Assembly (NCBI RefSeq): GCF_019297855.1
Contig: NZ_CP079194.1
Span: 2,033,501 to 2,097,500, forward strand
DNA: 64,000 bases
Source of the DNA: Gymnodinialimonas ceratoperidinii
GTDB lineage: Bacteria > Pseudomonadota > Alphaproteobacteria > Rhodobacterales > Rhodobacteraceae
Direction of reading: 5' to 3'
The position numbers and the translations under genes are program-made. The notes under the pieces are model-generated. The model did not search any database. It was not told the DNA's origin and worked only from the letters and a program-made list of their open reading frames with translations. This document shows, one piece after another, positions 62,994 to 64,000 of the stretch. Within the stretch, counting starts at the first letter, position 1, and the number at the start of each line of letters is the position of its first letter.

Positions 62994-64000
62994 TTGCGCA
63001 CCAAAGTTGCCGTGGCCATCGCCGCAATCCCTTCTTCCCGGCCCGTGAACCCGAGCCTCTCTGTTGTTGTCGCCTTTACCGAAACGCGCGCGGTCTCGAT
63101 CCTCAGAAGCTCGGCCAGACGGGCGCGCATCTCTGCGGCCACGGGGCCGATCTTGGGACGTTCGCACATTAGCGTCAGGTCCACGTTCGAGATCGTGAAC
63201 CCATGCGAGGCGGCCAGATCGACGGCGTGGGTCAGGAAGATATGGCTCTCTGCGCCCTTCCACTGGGGGTCCGAGGGCGGGAAATGCGTCCCGATATCCC
63301 CCTCGGCCAGCGCGCCATAGATGGCGTCCGTCACCGTGTGCAGGCCCACGTCGGCGTCGGAATGGCCTTGCAGGCCCCGGTCATGGGGCACCGAGACGCC
63401 GCACAGCCAGACCTGATTGCCCGGCCCGAACCGGTGCACGTCGAAACCGTTTCCGACCCTGATATCCATCACTCTCTCCAGTATCGCGGTGGCCCGCTCG
63501 AAGTCGCCGGGGGCGGTCAGCTTGAGGTTGTCCTCCGAGCCGGGCGTGATTGCCACCTTCATTCCGAGGGCGCGCGCGACAGCGACATCATCGGCGGCGG
63601 GCCCGTCGTGGGCGGCATGGGCGGCGCGGATCGCGTCGAGGTGGAAACCTTGCGGTGTCTGCGCGCGCCACAGGTTGGTGCGGTCAGCAACTCCCTCGAC
63701 CGTCTCCTCGCCCCGCCAAAGCGCATCCGTCACCGGCAGCGCAGGGGCGGCGCCCTCGTGGGTGTCGAGCGCATTCAGCACGCCGTCGATCACGGCGCGG
63801 CTGATCAGCGGTCGTGCAGCATCGTGGATCAGAACGCGGTCACAGTCTTCGATCATCGCGAGGCCGGCGCGAACGGAGTCGTCCCGCGTCGCGCCGCCGA
63901 GTGCCAAACGAAGAGGCGTTTGCGTGGAGGGGCAGCAGGTGTCGAAGATGTCCCGATCGTCTGCATGGGTCACGACGACGATTTCTGTCACCGCCGGGTG
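62990..64000 (-). CDS. ispDF: Bifunctional IspD/IspF (MEP pathway), N-terminus cut by window end
   Basis: This is the C-terminal 336 residues or so of a fused enzyme. The IspD part (2-C-methyl-D-erythritol 4-phosphate cytidylyltransferase) lacks its N-terminal CTP-binding loop, which lies beyond the window; visible are [25 protein letters not shown] and [15 protein letters not shown]. The IspF part (cyclodiphosphate synthase) begins near [14 protein letters not shown] and has [19 protein letters not shown] and the C-terminal [22 protein letters not shown]. The fusion is typical of alphaproteobacteria. Confidence 0.96.
   Translation of the reverse strand, partial: HPAVTEIVVVTHADDRDIFDTCCPSTQTPLRLALGGATRDDSVRAGLAMIEDCDRVLIHDAARPLISRAVIDGVLNALDTHEGAAPALPVTDALWRGEETVEGVADRTNLWRAQTPQGFHLDAIRAAHAAHDGPAADDVAVARALGMKVAITPGSEDNLKLTAPGDFERATAILERVMDIRVGNGFDVHRFGPGNQVWLCGVSVPHDRGLQGHSDADVGLHTVTDAIYGALAEGDIGTHFPPSDPQWKGAESHIFLTHAVDLAASHGFTISNVDLTLMCERPKIGPVAAEMRARLAELLRIETARVSVKATTTERLGFTGREEGIAAMATATLVRK

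Overview
The window is about 64 kb of GC-rich chromosomal DNA from an aerobic alphaproteobacterium, most likely a member of the Rhodobacteraceae (Roseobacter group). The assignment rests on gene content and is an inference. The pointers are a fused indolepyruvate:ferredoxin oxidoreductase, a fused ispDF, DUF6456 and DUF6477 proteins, a heterotetrameric sarcosine oxidase locus, a non-pyrrolysine MttB homologue, and ccmFH separated from ccmI. Genes are densely packed with many 4-nt stop/start overlaps. I saw no rRNA, tRNA, CRISPR array, transposase or phage gene. Both ends cut a gene: ccmF at the left and ispDF at the right.

Layout. 0-2.6 kb: the end of ccmF, ccmH and a PaaG-like isomerase. 2.9-4.65 kb (minus): a SugE/Gdx-type small multidrug resistance exporter, an isochorismatase-fold hydrolase and a YczE-like membrane protein, preceded by two ACGA-loop hairpins that match a guanidine-II (mini-ykkC) riboswitch. 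4.7-11.8 kb (minus): a branched-chain amino-acid ABC transporter (livK, livG, livF, livH, livM) with four small secreted cysteine-pattern proteins inserted between livF and livH. 12-15.8 kb (plus): an HpcH/HpaI aldolase, an unknown protein, an UPF0178 protein and Der. 16-19.6 kb (minus): GrxD, BolA/IbaG, PurL and an acetyltransferase. 19.6-24.4 kb: a probable small RNA, then a LysR regulator divergent from the indolepyruvate oxidoreductase. 24.5-28 kb: a TauE-type permease coupled to a 2OG-oxygenase-like gene, then DUF1289, RuvX and CcmI. 28.2-35 kb: sarcosine oxidase soxB, soxD, soxA and soxG, with two single-pass membrane mini-proteins and a GT32-like protein inserted between soxB and soxD. 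35-42 kb: sodB, stress-type small genes, a LOG-family protein, a LysM protein and an Atm1-type ABC exporter. 42-47.2 kb (minus): an RND efflux pump. 47.5-53.8 kb: YfgM-like, BamB, a YdcF-like protein, GuaA and the MttB homologue. 53.9-57 kb: DUF6477 and DUF6456 genes with two perfect DnaA boxes, then an AT-rich patch with a repeat-bearing secreted protein. 57-64 kb: LipA, two c-type cytochromes, Hpt, a RatA/Coq10 protein, Amt, CinA-C, PgpA and IspDF.

How it fits together. CcmF/H/I mature c-type cytochromes, and two of these are encoded at 58-59 kb. The MttB homologue and sarcosine oxidase fit stepwise demethylation of methylated amines such as glycine betaine, feeding the folate C1 pool. BolA with the CGFS glutaredoxin is a known Fe-S handling pair. 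YfgM and BamB act at the envelope.

The strongest unusual items are the guanidine-II riboswitch in front of an exporter-hydrolase-membrane protein operon, the four-gene cysteine-pattern secreted family inside the liv locus, a candidate small RNA with an exposed CCUCCC segment, and the mini-protein cassettes inside the sarcosine oxidase operon. All coordinates were read by eye, and no database search or folding program was run.
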